DNA of 64,000 nucleotides from Myxococcales bacterium (GCA_029861865.1 JAOTYL010000002.1:496001-560000), one strand, 5' to 3'; shown: positions 1 to 9,273, numbered from the stretch's first letter. Notes: generated by a model not told the origin, from the sequence alone. A program made the numbers and translations.

Positions 1-1030
1 CGAGGGCGGCGGTGATCAGGTACCGCCTCCGAGCGCGCCGCGAATTCTTCAGATGCTCACGAGCGGCCTGGCTACGCGGAACTTGCCTACGACGCGGTTT
101 GTCATCGAGGCGGCCTCGCAAAGCCTCCACGAATCGCGCCAGCACCGTCCCGCTCCGACGCGTGCTCGCCGCAATCGATGGGATCATGTCGTTCTTGATG
201 GCCCTGCCCATGCTCGCGATTGAGCTCGACAGCCGGTCGGATGCCGCGCGCGCATAGTCGCGAAGGCGCACCGCGATGGTTTTGTCGAGCGACCCCTCGG
301 CGCTGAGGTCGTAGCGGACAATGCGCGGCGTATCGTGGATCCGAGCGCTCGAAGTGCGTCGGTTCGGCCGCGAGGCCCTTGGCGCCTCATCAGGGAGCGT
401 GTCCCTGTCTGAATCTTGGGGCACGGAGTCGGCTGACTCCTCGGTCTCGTAGCCGATGTTGAGTACGAGTTTTGGCGTCCTCTCGTCGAATTTGAGCTCG
501 ACCGCCTCGAGGTGTCCGCGGCGACCTGCGGTCTCGTTTTCTACCGCGCTTCCAATGGCAAGGAAGGGAAGACTCTGCTCGACCGCAAGCTCGGTGTCGG
601 TTTCAGAAGTGAGCTCGGCGACTATCGGCGAACCGACACCGTCTAACCTCAGTCGAACAGACGGTGCCTCAGCCGAGCTGCGACCCCAGCGCTGGATGAG
701 CGCCTCGATCCGAGTTTGATCCTCGTCCGAGAGTCGAGTGAATCGAATTCCGAACTCTCCAACCTGGGGGCCGCTGTCGTGCGCCCAGACGACCCTGCCC
801 ACCATTTGAATCGGTGCCCCACCGATCGGGCTCTCGAGCTGGCACCGAAGCGTCGACCCGACCTGCGGAAGGACCGACGCACGCATCGAGATCCCGCCTG
901 GGCCGACATTGAGGGCGTCCGCTTCGAACTCCTCGTCATGGAAACCTTCCGGGTAGAGCCTGATCAGAACCTCGTCGAGCGGCACGCGCGGAGGTCGAGG
1001 CGCTTGGTAATGACCGACGGATGTATTCAT
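1..1030 (-). CDS. PilZ-domain protein (3' part outside window)
   Basis: An open frame starts at an ATG at 1030 and runs leftward off the window edge for 343 codons without a stop, so the C-terminus is missing. Residues about 10-120 look like a PilZ domain: a basic stretch (PRPPRVPLDE), then NVGPGGISM in place of the usual DxSxxG motif, then a beta-rich stretch ending in FGIRFTRLSDEDQTRIEALI. PilZ domains commonly bind cyclic di-GMP, but neither the RxxxR nor the DxSxxG signature is perfect here, so binding is uncertain. The rest is a variable acidic linker followed by an Arg-rich helical region that I do not recognise. It is divergent from the FHA gene, with about 130 bases between the starts. 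Confidence 0.75.
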   Translation of the reverse strand, partial: MNTSVGHYQAPRPPRVPLDEVLIRLYPEGFHDEEFEADALNVGPGGISMRASVLPQVGSTLRCQLESPIGGAPIQMVGRVVWAHDSGPQVGEFGIRFTRLSDEDQTRIEALIQRWGRSSAEAPSVRLRLDGVGSPIVAELTSETDTELAVEQSLPFLAIGSAVENETAGRRGHLEAVELKFDERTPKLVLNIGYETEESADSVPQDSDRDTLPDEAPRASRPNRRTSSARIHDTPRIVRYDLSAEGSLDKTIAVRLRDYARAASDRLSSSIASMGRAIKNDMIPSIAASTRRSGTVLARFVEALRGRLDDKPRRRQVPRSQAAREHLKNSRRARRRYLITAAL

Positions 1031-1161
1031 CGAATGCCTCTTCGGCGGGACGCAGACGTCGCCCCGTCTCCTCTGGTCCCAAAAGTACGGCGAACCGTCC
1101 ACTTTTCTGCAACCCGGTTCCTTGACCGGCTCGCGCTCCGCCCCCAGCCTTGGCGGCCACG

Positions 1162-1788
1162 ATGGGCGTTCGTATCGCGGTGCAGTCGCTTTGGGCGAAG
1201 GAAGAGCCTTCCACGTTCATCTACGAGTTTGCCCAGTCTCGAATCGTCATCGGGCGCTCGCGCAGCGCGGATGTTCAGCTCCCTCACTTGGCGGTGAGCT
1301 CGACCCACGCGAGCATCCGCATCGAGGACACCGGCTACGTGCTCATCGACGAAGGTTCGACGAATGGAACCCGTGTCAACGAAACTCCCGTGGTCGCGGG
1401 CCGCCCCAAAACCCTACGAACACAAGACACCATCGACATCGGCGGCTACCAGCTCATCATCGACCTCGGTGTTCCCGTGGCACAGACGATATCGGCAAGG
1501 CTCACAACCGAGTACGCGCGAAAGATGCTGGAGGAACAGGACGCCGATCAGCAGACGTCGGTGGAAGCCCAGCTCGAGACGATCCAAAGTGGAGCCGATC
1601 AGTCGGTCGAGCTGCTGCCGATCCCGAAGGCATCTCCGACCAACCCGCCGCCGCGAACGTCAACCCCGCCCCCACAAAGACCGGTTCAGGAACGAACGCC
1701 GATGGGCACGAGCGAATTGGTGGTCTATTTGCTGGCGGGACTCTTGCTTGCGGCAAGCGTCGCGGTGATGTTCTTCCTGACCCGCTGA
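1162..1788 (+). CDS. FHA-domain protein with C-terminal membrane anchor
   Basis: About 208 residues. An FHA phosphothreonine-recognition domain fills residues 1-100, with the signature pieces IGRSRSADVQL, SSTHASI and DEGSTNGTRVN all present. A Pro/Gln-rich linker follows, then a single hydrophobic helix at the very C-terminus (VVYLLAGLLLAASVAVMFFL), which suggests a tail-anchored cytosolic reader of Ser/Thr-kinase phosphorylation. I chose the ATG at 1162; a TTG four codons earlier is possible. A Ser/Thr kinase lies about 22 kb away, but no link is shown. The gene converges on coaX with a five-unit hexamer array between them. Confidence 0.85.
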   Translation: MGVRIAVQSLWAKEEPSTFIYEFAQSRIVIGRSRSADVQLPHLAVSSTHASIRIEDTGYVLIDEGSTNGTRVNETPVVAGRPKTLRTQDTIDIGGYQLIIDLGVPVAQTISARLTTEYARKMLEEQDADQQTSVEAQLETIQSGADQSVELLPIPKASPTNPPPRTSTPPPQRPVQERTPMGTSELVVYLLAGLLLAASVAVMFFLTR

Positions 1789-1789
1789 G

Positions 1790-1819
1790 TCGCTGGCACC
1801 GTCGCTGGCACTGACACTG
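1790..1819 (+). repeat. Hexamer array 1, five units of [ATG]C[AG]CTG
   Basis: Five consecutive hexamers, TCGCTG GCACCG TCGCTG GCACTG ACACTG, fill almost the whole gap between the stop codons of the convergent FHA and coaX genes. It is the smallest of four arrays of the same degenerate hexamer in this window and reads in the same direction as the other three. Confidence 0.8.
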
Positions 1820-1821
1820 TC

Positions 1822-2586
1822 CTACGCGTTGCGCCTGTAGATCAGACGGAGACCTTCGAGCGTCAAGAACTCGTCGACCTCGTCGATGGTTTCGCTGTCC
1901 GGCTCGATGAGGGTCGCCAAGCCACCGGTTGCGATCACCGCGACCTCGGTCCCCATCTCCGACGTGAGTCGTCGGACGAGGCCGTCCACAAGGCCCACAT
2001 AGCCGAAGACGATCCCCGCCTGCATCGAGTGAATGGTATTGCGTCCTATGGCGCGTGGGGGGCGCGCGATTTCACTTCTCGGCAGCTTGGCAGCGCTTGC
2101 GAACAAAGCGTTCGCGCTGATCTGCATCCCGGGGGCGATCGCGCCCCCTAAGTACTCGCCTTTGCCAGAAATACAGTCGAATGTAGTGGCTGTGCCGAAA
2201 TCGACGACTATCACAGCCCCTTTGACTCGCTCATAGGCGGCTACGGAGTTGACGATGCGGTCGGCGCCCACCTCGCGAGGGTTCTCCGCAAGCACCGGCA
2301 TCCCCGTTTTGATACCAGGGCCTACGGTCATGATCTCGTGATCGAAGGCGCGATCCACGGCCTCGATGACGGTGTCGTTGAGCGACGGCACGACGGACGC
2401 CAAGATGCTTGCGCGCACGTCCGAGGGCTCCACCCCGGCCAGCTGCAACAGATTGAGCAGGAGCACGTGATACTCGTCGCTCGTTCGACCCTTGCAAGTC
2501 TCGATGCGGAAGTCGTGGACCAGGCGGTCCCCATCGTACAGACCGAGGACCATGTTCGTATTGCCGACGTCGACGACGAGGAGCAT
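1822..2586 (-). CDS. coaX: Type III pantothenate kinase
   Basis: Phosphorylates pantothenate with ATP, the first step of coenzyme A synthesis, in the cytosol. The 254-residue length is normal for CoaX. The N-terminal DVGNTN is the phosphate-binding motif of the ASKHA fold, GADR carries the catalytic Asp, DFGTATTFD is the second nucleotide-contacting motif, and the C-terminal IATGGLA is also typical. Type III enzymes are insensitive to CoA feedback and depend on a monovalent cation (family knowledge). The start overlaps the stop of the upstream gene by one base, so it is probably the last gene of a three-gene operon. birA, its frequent partner, is not adjacent. Confidence 0.97.
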   Translation of the reverse strand: MLLVVDVGNTNMVLGLYDGDRLVHDFRIETCKGRTSDEYHVLLLNLLQLAGVEPSDVRASILASVVPSLNDTVIEAVDRAFDHEIMTVGPGIKTGMPVLAENPREVGADRIVNSVAAYERVKGAVIVVDFGTATTFDCISGKGEYLGGAIAPGMQISANALFASAAKLPRSEIARPPRAIGRNTIHSMQAGIVFGYVGLVDGLVRRLTSEMGTEVAVIATGGLATLIEPDSETIDEVDEFLTLEGLRLIYRRNA

Positions 2587-3143
2587 TACCGCGGCCGGAG
2601 AGACAGGGTGAGCTCGAGGAGGTCACCAAATGTCTTGGGCCTCGGAAACTCGGGTTCGTCAGTCGCGTAGACGATCGGCTGACCAGTCGGTGCGACGCTC
2701 TGGGTCCGGATGGAATCCGGCCGACGCACCGGCGACGAGCTCGGAGCTCGAGGGGCGCCGGACGAGGGCCTTGGAGGGGCGCTCGAGATCGGCCCTGAGG
2801 GAGCCCCGGAAGCGGGACTGGCCGACCTTGCACGCGGCTCCACCGACAGCGGCCGCTCGACCCGCGGTGGCTGCGACGAATAGCGTGTCGGGCTGTCGAT
2901 CGCCGGCGAAGTGTCGGGTTCGGACAAGGGCGCAGCGGGCAGCTGGGTCGGGAAATCGCTCGAGATCGGCGACTCGATGGCGGCCGGTGGAGGTGTCGCT
3001 GGGGCCGTTTCCACCGCGGGGACCGCGCCTGAGGCCGTGCGGATCCGTTGGAGCACATCCGCGGCCTGGGTCGCCCGCTCGCCGGGGCGCTTTGCGCGTA
3101 CTTTGTCTAGAAGTGACTTCAATCGATCTTCGCGGTCACTCAT
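2586..3143 (-). CDS. Uncharacterised Pro/Ser/Ala-rich protein
   Basis: 185 residues and not recognised. The first 40 residues (MSDREDRLKSLLDKVRAK...) predict a charged amphipathic helix. The middle is a low-complexity Pro/Ser/Ala/Arg linker, probably disordered, and a short conserved-looking tail (PKTFGDLLELTLSLRP) closes it. There is no signal peptide or membrane segment. It overlaps both neighbours by a few bases in ATGA-type junctions, so it is co-translated with the gene upstream and with coaX. A scaffold or interaction protein is plausible, but nothing shows a function. Confidence 0.65.
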   Translation of the reverse strand: MSDREDRLKSLLDKVRAKRPGERATQAADVLQRIRTASGAVPAVETAPATPPPAAIESPISSDFPTQLPAAPLSEPDTSPAIDSPTRYSSQPPRVERPLSVEPRARSASPASGAPSGPISSAPPRPSSGAPRAPSSSPVRRPDSIRTQSVAPTGQPIVYATDEPEFPRPKTFGDLLELTLSLRPR

Positions 3144-3688
3144 GACGCCCTCTTCGGTTGCAACATGCCTACGATAGCAGGCAAGTCAGCACCGTCCTTG
3201 AACCAGCCCCAGACAGTCTCCGCGACCTCGAAGTCGACCATCACGAACTTCGAATCCCCGGTGGGCACGCACGAAACCTGCCGCTGCGAGATCTCGGAGA
3301 ACATACCACCGAGCAGCGCGGCGGCCCCGAGATCGTCCTCGTCGAGCTCGGGCTTGTCTCGAAGGGCGATGACCAGTGCTGCGCCCCAGCGCTCGAAAGT
3401 CAGACGCCCCCAACCGAAGAGTGCTGTAACGGCCGACACGTGGCCCAACACGGCGTCGGGACTGAGAACGGATGCAGGCCGATCGAGACCGCTCAACACG
3501 TGATTTCCCAGGAGCTCGCCCAACCTACGAAGTGGTGTCAGGTCGCCATCGCGAGCTGCCGCCGCCACCAACGAGGAAAGCACTGCCTCGCTGAGGACGA
3601 TGACCCGCTCGCGCGTCCGAGTACGAATGGTTCCCCCACTGAGATTGAACTCGTAGAAGCCGCCGGGATCGAAACGGCCGTCGTGCAT
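3140..3688 (-). CDS. Uncharacterised conserved-looking protein, first gene of the coaX operon
   Basis: 182 residues, soluble, without a recognised motif. The sequence is well structured (alternating helical Ala/Leu-rich segments, then LTFERWGAALVIAL and a C-terminal FEVAETVWGWFKDGADL), unlike a shadow frame. The start has a very strong Shine-Dalgarno sequence, GGGGGGAGGT, five bases before the ATG. A compact sensor-like or V4R-like domain is one guess, but no diagnostic residue supports it. It overlaps the next gene by four bases, which argues for translational coupling with the two genes downstream. Confidence 0.7.
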   Translation of the reverse strand: MHDGRFDPGGFYEFNLSGGTIRTRTRERVIVLSEAVLSSLVAAAARDGDLTPLRRLGELLGNHVLSGLDRPASVLSPDAVLGHVSAVTALFGWGRLTFERWGAALVIALRDKPELDEDDLGAAALLGGMFSEISQRQVSCVPTGDSKFVMVDFEVAETVWGWFKDGADLPAIVGMLQPKRAS

Positions 3689-3734
3689 AGATAACCTCCC
3701 CCCTGATGTAGAAGGTTTAGCTGGATCGTGTCAA

Positions 3735-5078
3735 ATGGCACGGATGAAATCCAAGGTCGTCGTCCTAACCCTGGCGATCGCCTCGTCTCCGGCAGGCGCA
3801 CAGGCGGAAGGCGATCTGCTGGGAGCGGATGACATCGCGGAAGCGATCGTCGCGATGACCGGCCCCGTCTGGACAGGACCGAGAATCCCCGCCCCTATGG
3901 AGGTGATGCGACCGAGCGATGCATCAATCACGATCCGCTCGGCCACGGCGCTCCTAGCGGTCCATGGGGGACCGGGCGTGGCACCCGAGACGATGGGCCG
4001 GGTCATGGCGGCCCTCGAGTACGCCAGCTCCCAGCTCGAGACGATGAATTGGCCCTCTCCCGTGCCCGATGCCGACCTTGGTGGGGGTCCGGAGCTCGAT
4101 CTGTATCTCACCCCGACGCGTCTCCCCAGCGCCGCGCATTCGGATGGCATGGTTTGGTGGACTTATCTCGATCGCGCAACAGCGTTCGCCGTGATCGACC
4201 CCGAGACTCCGAACCAGTCGATCGAGGCTTGTGTGACTGCGGCGTATGCGGAAGCGCTTCTCCTCAGCATGGACCCAGCCGAAGCCAGAGCATGGCGACG
4301 AGCCACGGCTGCGTGGTTGACGTGGGTGCTGACCGGTCGCTTTGGCTGCGAGGACGCAGTTTGGGAGCAACAGGCTCAGCCTCAACGGTCGTGGGTGAGA
4401 GGCGGCGCCGGAGTGGGGGCAGGCGGTGCACTCCTGCTTGCCTATCTATCCGCGAGGCACGACGATGACGATTCGCGGTTCGTCCGAAATGCGTGGGAGC
4501 TCTCGAGCCAACGTACTTGGGAGGGCGAGGGCCTCCGTGCCGAGCCGGACCTTTGGGCGGCCGTCGAGACCTCCGTGGAGCGGAGCGGCGATCGGCTTCT
4601 CGACAACATCGAGGAGCTCGCCGTGCTGCGCTGGTTCGTGGGGCGAGGAAAGACCGAAAGCTCTCTAATCGCCTCGATCGACAGTGACGCCCAAGTCCCG
4701 GCTCTGCGACACCTCAAGCGACTCCCAACCCGGGCGAGCACCTCCATTGCTCTCAGTCCTTTCGGAAGCGCTTACGTGATTCTAGAGGGATCAGCCTGGA
4801 CGCCGGGGGAGAGTCTTCGCGCATGGATGAGGGGAGAATACGGTGTGCGGTGGTCCTTCGTCGCCGTTCAGCTCGACGAAAACGGGACGGAGCTTCGTCG
4901 TCTTGCTACGCCGCACACAGGCCCTACCCCGACCGCCTACCTCCCGATCGAGCTCGACAGTCGAGCGCGCCAGCTGCTTTTCGTGGTCACCAACCTGTCG
5001 AATCGACTCCCAGACGCGGACGAACCAGACGTCAATCAGCGTTCATTCGAGCTGATCGTGGACCGCACGGGAAACTAG
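3735..5078 (+). CDS. Secreted protein resembling an MXAN_6640-type protease without HExxH
   Basis: 447 residues with an N-terminal signal peptide (cut near AGAQAEG). The layout recalls the MXAN_6640 family of putative metalloproteases: a DLYL strand, a repeat-poor region, then a helix pair of the form TAAYAEALLL...WRRATAAWLTWV, then an acidic C-terminal beta domain. In that family the first helix carries HExxH and the second a glutamate of the type W.EGTA. Here both catalytic positions are absent (AYAEA, RATAA). If the resemblance is right, this is an inactive relative. The assignment rests on my reading of the pattern only. Its 3' end overlaps that of pcnB by four bases, convergently. Confidence 0.75.
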   Translation: MARMKSKVVVLTLAIASSPAGAQAEGDLLGADDIAEAIVAMTGPVWTGPRIPAPMEVMRPSDASITIRSATALLAVHGGPGVAPETMGRVMAALEYASSQLETMNWPSPVPDADLGGGPELDLYLTPTRLPSAAHSDGMVWWTYLDRATAFAVIDPETPNQSIEACVTAAYAEALLLSMDPAEARAWRRATAAWLTWVLTGRFGCEDAVWEQQAQPQRSWVRGGAGVGAGGALLLAYLSARHDDDDSRFVRNAWELSSQRTWEGEGLRAEPDLWAAVETSVERSGDRLLDNIEELAVLRWFVGRGKTESSLIASIDSDAQVPALRHLKRLPTRASTSIALSPFGSAYVILEGSAWTPGESLRAWMRGEYGVRWSFVAVQLDENGTELRRLATPHTGPTPTAYLPIELDSRARQLLFVVTNLSNRLPDADEPDVNQRSFELIVDRTGN

Positions 5079-6424
5079 CTGCGACTCCGACGACGACGAC
5101 GACGACGACGACTGCGGGGTTCGGCATCGTATAGCGCTTCGCTTGGCTCGTTCGCCCATGCCGGGAGATCCTCTCCTCGGGCCATTCGATCGAGGGCGAA
5201 CAGAGTTGCCGCGTCCGCGAAGTATTCGCGTCGCGCGATCGACTGAGCGCGTCCGGCGCGAAGGCGGCGTTGCGCCATGGTGAGCAGCCGGATTCGATCT
5301 TTGAGTCGGCGCGGGAGGGAAAGGCGCAGGGAAAACTCTCGAATGAACTCTTCGTAAGCGACAGGTATGTCGGTTGCGCCCTCGAGCGCATCGTCGATTG
5401 ACCCCTGGAAAAGGGCAGCGAGAAGAACGGCGTCGTTCGGGAGCCTATCCTCGGCAGCCAACGTATCGATCGCCTTCAAGCGGCCGAAGGTAAGTGCCGC
5501 GCCTTCGGGATCATCGTCGAGAAACGATGCGACCTCGGGCAGTACTTCGCTCAAGACGCCCACATCCCACGCAAGGAAGACCGATCGCTGCGCAGCTCCA
5601 CCGCGAAGGAACCGAAGCAGTTCTTCGAGCACACGCGGAGCAGCAGCGCGCCGGAGATCAGAGCGGTGTCGGACCATGGCGTCGTAGACCGCCGGATCGA
5701 GGCCCATGTCGAGCCGCGCGCTGAACTTGATCGCGCGAAGGATCCGCACGGGATCCTCACGAAACCGCACGTTAGGATCGCCGATGGTACGAAGGAGATG
5801 TTCCTCCAAGTCGGCGACGCCGCCCACGAAGTCGATGACCTCTCCGCGCTCGAGGTCGTAGAAGAGCCCGTTGATCGTGAAGTCGCGGCGAATCGAGTCT
5901 TCGTGCGGCTCTCCAAACACGTTGTCGTTCGTGATGAGCAGGTCCGCGTCCTCGCCATCGAGCTCGGCGTTACGGGCGGGGATCAATCGAACGGGCTCAG
6001 GCCCCGCACACAGCGGGATCTTCTTGGCGATCTTCGGCTTGATGACCTCGTAGTGTTGTGAGGGGTCACGGCGGAAAGTGGCCACTTCGATGACCTTGCC
6101 ACCCGAGAACAGAACGTGAGCGAGTCGGAAGCGCCGGCCGATCACTCGGCAGTTACGAAAGAGGTCTCGCACCTCGTATGGCCGGGCGCTGGTCGCCAGA
6201 TCGAAGTCTTTGGGCTTGCGCCCGAGCATCAGATCACGCACCCCGCCGCCGACGAGATAGGCCGTGTGACCGTGCCGATTGAGACGCCGTATGACTTTCG
6301 CGGCGTCTGCGTCGAGCAATCGACGTGGAATGGTGTGCGCGTAGACGACAGGTTCCGGGGGCTCCGCATCGAGAGCGCCCGGGTCGTCTCCCCGACGGAA
6401 GTCAGGATCTAGAATTTGGGTCAT
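5075..6424 (-). CDS. pcnB: Poly(A) polymerase I / CCA-adding-type nucleotidyltransferase
   Basis: 449 residues. Adds adenosines to RNA 3' ends, either poly(A) tails or CCA on tRNA. The class II nucleotidyltransferase head is clear: LVGGGVRDLMLGRKPKDFDL supplies the metal-binding DxD, followed by the RRDFTINGLFYD block and the RAIKFSARLD block typical of PcnB. The N-terminal extension and lack of an HD domain favour poly(A) polymerase over tRNA CCA transferase, but the sequence alone does not decide it. The C-terminus ends in an Arg tract (RSRRRRRRRRSRS) encoded by a trinucleotide repeat, a plausible RNA-binding tail. Confidence 0.92.
   Translation of the reverse strand: MTQILDPDFRRGDDPGALDAEPPEPVVYAHTIPRRLLDADAAKVIRRLNRHGHTAYLVGGGVRDLMLGRKPKDFDLATSARPYEVRDLFRNCRVIGRRFRLAHVLFSGGKVIEVATFRRDPSQHYEVIKPKIAKKIPLCAGPEPVRLIPARNAELDGEDADLLITNDNVFGEPHEDSIRRDFTINGLFYDLERGEVIDFVGGVADLEEHLLRTIGDPNVRFREDPVRILRAIKFSARLDMGLDPAVYDAMVRHRSDLRRAAAPRVLEELLRFLRGGAAQRSVFLAWDVGVLSEVLPEVASFLDDDPEGAALTFGRLKAIDTLAAEDRLPNDAVLLAALFQGSIDDALEGATDIPVAYEEFIREFSLRLSLPRRLKDRIRLLTMAQRRLRAGRAQSIARREYFADAATLFALDRMARGEDLPAWANEPSEALYDAEPRSRRRRRRRRSRS
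5088..5111 (-). repeat. Trinucleotide (CGA)8 run encoding a poly-Arg tail of PcnB
   Basis: Eight perfect CGA units on the + strand, read as CGT (Arg) codons by pcnB on the minus strand, lie within 40 bases of its stop. Such runs can slip by whole codons without changing frame. Confidence 0.9.
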
Positions 6425-6534
6425 CGAATACCAGAGGCCACGAAGGCCAAAGAAGTTAGTTATCGTCTTGTAGCAATAACCTAGGCTTACGGCAACGTTC
6501 GCGCAGTGCTAACGTCTTAGCCGGGGCGCGTAGC

Positions 6535-7602
6535 GTGAATGAGCTCGAGCAATTGGCAGGCAGGGTCATCGTTTGCGGCTTTTCCGGGGTAGAGGCGCCG
6601 CCCGACATTCGTTCGTGGTTGGCCGACGAATCCGTAGCGGGAGTGATCCTCTTCAAGCGCAACATCGATGACGTGCAGCAAGCGGCCGAGCTGATCACGT
6701 CGTGCACTCGGACCGAGGATCCCTCGCTGCCGGTCCTGATTTGCGTCGACCAAGAGGGTGGTCGAGTCGCACGATTTGGCGATCCGATCATCAAGTTACC
6801 CGCGATGCGTAAGTTAGCCGAAGCAGCCGACTTGGAGCTCACCACCACGGCCGGCGCCGTCCTAGCACGTCAGCTTCGGGCGCTCGGTTTCAATCTCGAT
6901 TTCGCACCGGTGCTCGATGTGGATACCAACCCTCGAAACCCCGTCATCGGCGACCGGGCTTTTGGCAGCACGCCGCAAGTGGTCATCGATCATTCGTTGG
7001 CCTTCGCCAACGGCCTGCACATTGGCGGCGTCCTTTCGTGCGGCAAGCATTTCCCCGGGCACGGAGACACCGACGTCGATAGTCATCTCGCCCTACCGAT
7101 CTTGCGACACGATCGGGCACGGCTCGAGGAGGTCGAGCTTTATCCGTTTCGAGCCGCCGTCGGCCGGCTCCCCGCCTTGATGACGGCGCATGTAATCTTC
7201 GACGCATTGGATTCGGTACCTGCCACAATCTCACGCAGGGTGATCGCCGAGCTCCTCCGCGACGACCTCGGCTATGATGGCGCAGTGTTCACCGACGACC
7301 TGGAAATGAACGCCGTGAGCACACTCTACCCGATCGAGGAGTCTGGTCTTCTTGCGATCGAGGCAGGCTGCGACATCCTTTTGATCTGCTCTGACGTCGA
7401 AGGGGCAGGAAGGTTGCGCGAAGCCCTTGCTGGGGAGGCCGGCCGACACCAAGCGTTCCGTAGGCGGCTCGAGGAGGCGAGATCCCGGGCCGACGCCCTA
7501 CGCCGACGCGTCACCACGCTGTCGCCTCCCATCCCCCTCGAAAACGCGCTAAGTCACCCCGAAGCCCGTGCTCTCGAAGAGCGACTTCAGCGATTGGCAT
7601 AA
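6535..7602 (+). CDS. nagZ: Beta-N-acetylglucosaminidase, glycoside hydrolase family 3
   Basis: 355 residues, cytosolic, GTG start. Removes N-acetylglucosamine from GlcNAc-anhydro-muropeptides in peptidoglycan recycling. The GH3 signature KHFPGHGDTDVDSH (catalytic Asp/His dyad loop) and the nucleophile motif VFTDDLEM are intact, along with CVDQEGGRVARF near the N-terminus. Length fits NagZ rather than the larger GH3 glucosidases. The stop is followed immediately by the GTG of hflX with no spacer, so the two are co-transcribed. An AmgK-like sugar kinase at about 24.2 kb could belong to the same recycling pathway. Confidence 0.93.
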   Translation: MNELEQLAGRVIVCGFSGVEAPPDIRSWLADESVAGVILFKRNIDDVQQAAELITSCTRTEDPSLPVLICVDQEGGRVARFGDPIIKLPAMRKLAEAADLELTTTAGAVLARQLRALGFNLDFAPVLDVDTNPRNPVIGDRAFGSTPQVVIDHSLAFANGLHIGGVLSCGKHFPGHGDTDVDSHLALPILRHDRARLEEVELYPFRAAVGRLPALMTAHVIFDALDSVPATISRRVIAELLRDDLGYDGAVFTDDLEMNAVSTLYPIEESGLLAIEAGCDILLICSDVEGAGRLREALAGEAGRHQAFRRRLEEARSRADALRRRVTTLSPPIPLENALSHPEARALEERLQRLA

Positions 7603-9273
7603 GTGCAGATCTACGGCGACACAAGCGACCTCAGCCCCTCCGAAACCAAGGCGCTTCAGCGAATCTACCGAAGGCGCGTTCCTTTGGACCGATTGACCAC
7701 TCCGGAGCTCACGAGAGCGCTGGTGGGCGTCTCCCATGCGACTGGTCGGCAAGTGGGGGTGCTGGTCGACCGCCGAGGCACGGTGCATCACGTCATCCTG
7801 GGCGACGCATCGAAGCTGATGTTGCCCGATGTCGGTCGCCTCCGCGCCGGTGCGGGGCGACTCCGTGGGCTGCGCCTGATCCATACGCATCTTCGAAACG
7901 AGCCGCTCAGCCGCGACGACCTGGTCGACCTCACCCGCTTGCGCCTGGATCTCATCGTGGCGATCTGCCTGGCGTCCGGCGAAGAGCGAGCCCTTTGCGT
8001 TTACTACGGACACAACTTTCCCGTGGCCGAGGATTCGAACGAGTCCCCATTTCAAACGTTTGGGCCAATCCCGTACGCCAAGGCACGAGACAACCCCGCC
8101 GAGATCATCGAGACGCTCGAACAAGAGTTCGCCCGAGCCGCAAGAGCGAGGGGGGTCGCGGCCAAGGATGGTCGCGCGATCCTCGTGCACGTATGCGACA
8201 AGCGCAGCGCGGGCCAAGCCGAAGATTCTCTGCGAGAGCTCGAGGAGCTTGCTCGGACGGCGGGAGTCGACGTCGCAGATCGTGTGCTGCAGGTGCGGGA
8301 GCGCGTCGATCCCAGGTACGCACTCGGACGCGGTAAGCTCGAAGACCTCGTGATCCGCGCGATGCAGCTCGATGTCGAGACCTTGATCTTCGATCGCGAC
8401 CTTCGTCCGGCGCAGGCGAATAACATCGCACGCATGACCGATCTCAAAGTCGTGGATCGCACTCAGTTGATTCTCGACATCTTCGCACAACACGCCGAGA
8501 GCAGGGACGGAAAGCTGCAGGTCGAGCTCGCGCAGATGCGGTACATTCTCCCCCGTCTCGGCCAACGCGACGATGCGTTGTCGCGACTGACCGGTGGCAT
8601 CGGAGGACGTGGCCCCGGTGAGACGAAGCTCGAGGTTGGTCGTCGCCGCGCACGGGAGCGAATCACGCGCCTTCAGTCCCAACTCAAACAGCTTGGTCGG
8701 CAGAGACGGCAGCGGCGGTCACGGCGTCAACGGAGCGGCACACCCACCGTCGCCATCGTGGGCTACACCAATGCAGGCAAGAGCACTTTGCTCAACTCCC
8801 TGACAGGAAGCGACGTGATCGCCGAGGACAAGCTGTTTGCCACGCTCGACACTCGATCCCGCCGCCTGCTGCTGCCTTCAGGGCGTACCGTGATCTTCAC
8901 CGACACCGTCGGGTTCATCCGCGATCTTCCGAAAGACTTGTTCGCTGCATTCCGAGCGACATTCGACGAGACTCAGGATGCGGACCTGCTTCTGCACGTG
9001 ATCGACGCCTCCGACCCTTGCAGGAACGAGCACGTGGAGACGACCGAAGAGCTCCTGGTCGACCTCGGCCTCGAGCGGGTTCCGCGAATCCTCGTCTTCA
9101 ACAAATGCGACCGTCTCGAAGCACCCGAAGCGATGATTCAGAACCGCGGCATCGCGATCAGCGCCATCGATCCAAGCTCCCTCGGGGCCCTCAGAGCCGA
9201 GATCGACAAGCGTATTGCGGTCTCGAACCCGATCGCGACGGCGCCCGAGCCTACTTCTTCACCACCGGCTTGA
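7603..9273 (+). CDS. hflX: Ribosome-associated GTPase HflX with long N-terminal extension
   Basis: 556 residues, against about 430 for typical HflX. It splits stalled or hibernating ribosomes. Residues about 185-380 form the HflX N-domain (DPRYALGRGKLEDL, then the glycine-rich linker GGIGGRGPGETKLEVGRR). The G-domain follows with G1 GYTNAGKSTLL, G3 DTVGFIRDLP and G4 NKCD. The first 180 residues are an extra domain, also common in deltaproteobacterial HflX, whose role is unknown to me. GTG start directly abutting nagZ. Its last 23 bases overlap the end of the convergent gene. Confidence 0.95.
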   Translation: MQIYGDTSDLSPSETKALQRIYRRRVPLDRLTTPELTRALVGVSHATGRQVGVLVDRRGTVHHVILGDASKLMLPDVGRLRAGAGRLRGLRLIHTHLRNEPLSRDDLVDLTRLRLDLIVAICLASGEERALCVYYGHNFPVAEDSNESPFQTFGPIPYAKARDNPAEIIETLEQEFARAARARGVAAKDGRAILVHVCDKRSAGQAEDSLRELEELARTAGVDVADRVLQVRERVDPRYALGRGKLEDLVIRAMQLDVETLIFDRDLRPAQANNIARMTDLKVVDRTQLILDIFAQHAESRDGKLQVELAQMRYILPRLGQRDDALSRLTGGIGGRGPGETKLEVGRRRARERITRLQSQLKQLGRQRRQRRSRRQRSGTPTVAIVGYTNAGKSTLLNSLTGSDVIAEDKLFATLDTRSRRLLLPSGRTVIFTDTVGFIRDLPKDLFAAFRATFDETQDADLLLHVIDASDPCRNEHVETTEELLVDLGLERVPRILVFNKCDRLEAPEAMIQNRGIAISAIDPSSLGALRAEIDKRIAVSNPIATAPEPTSSPPA

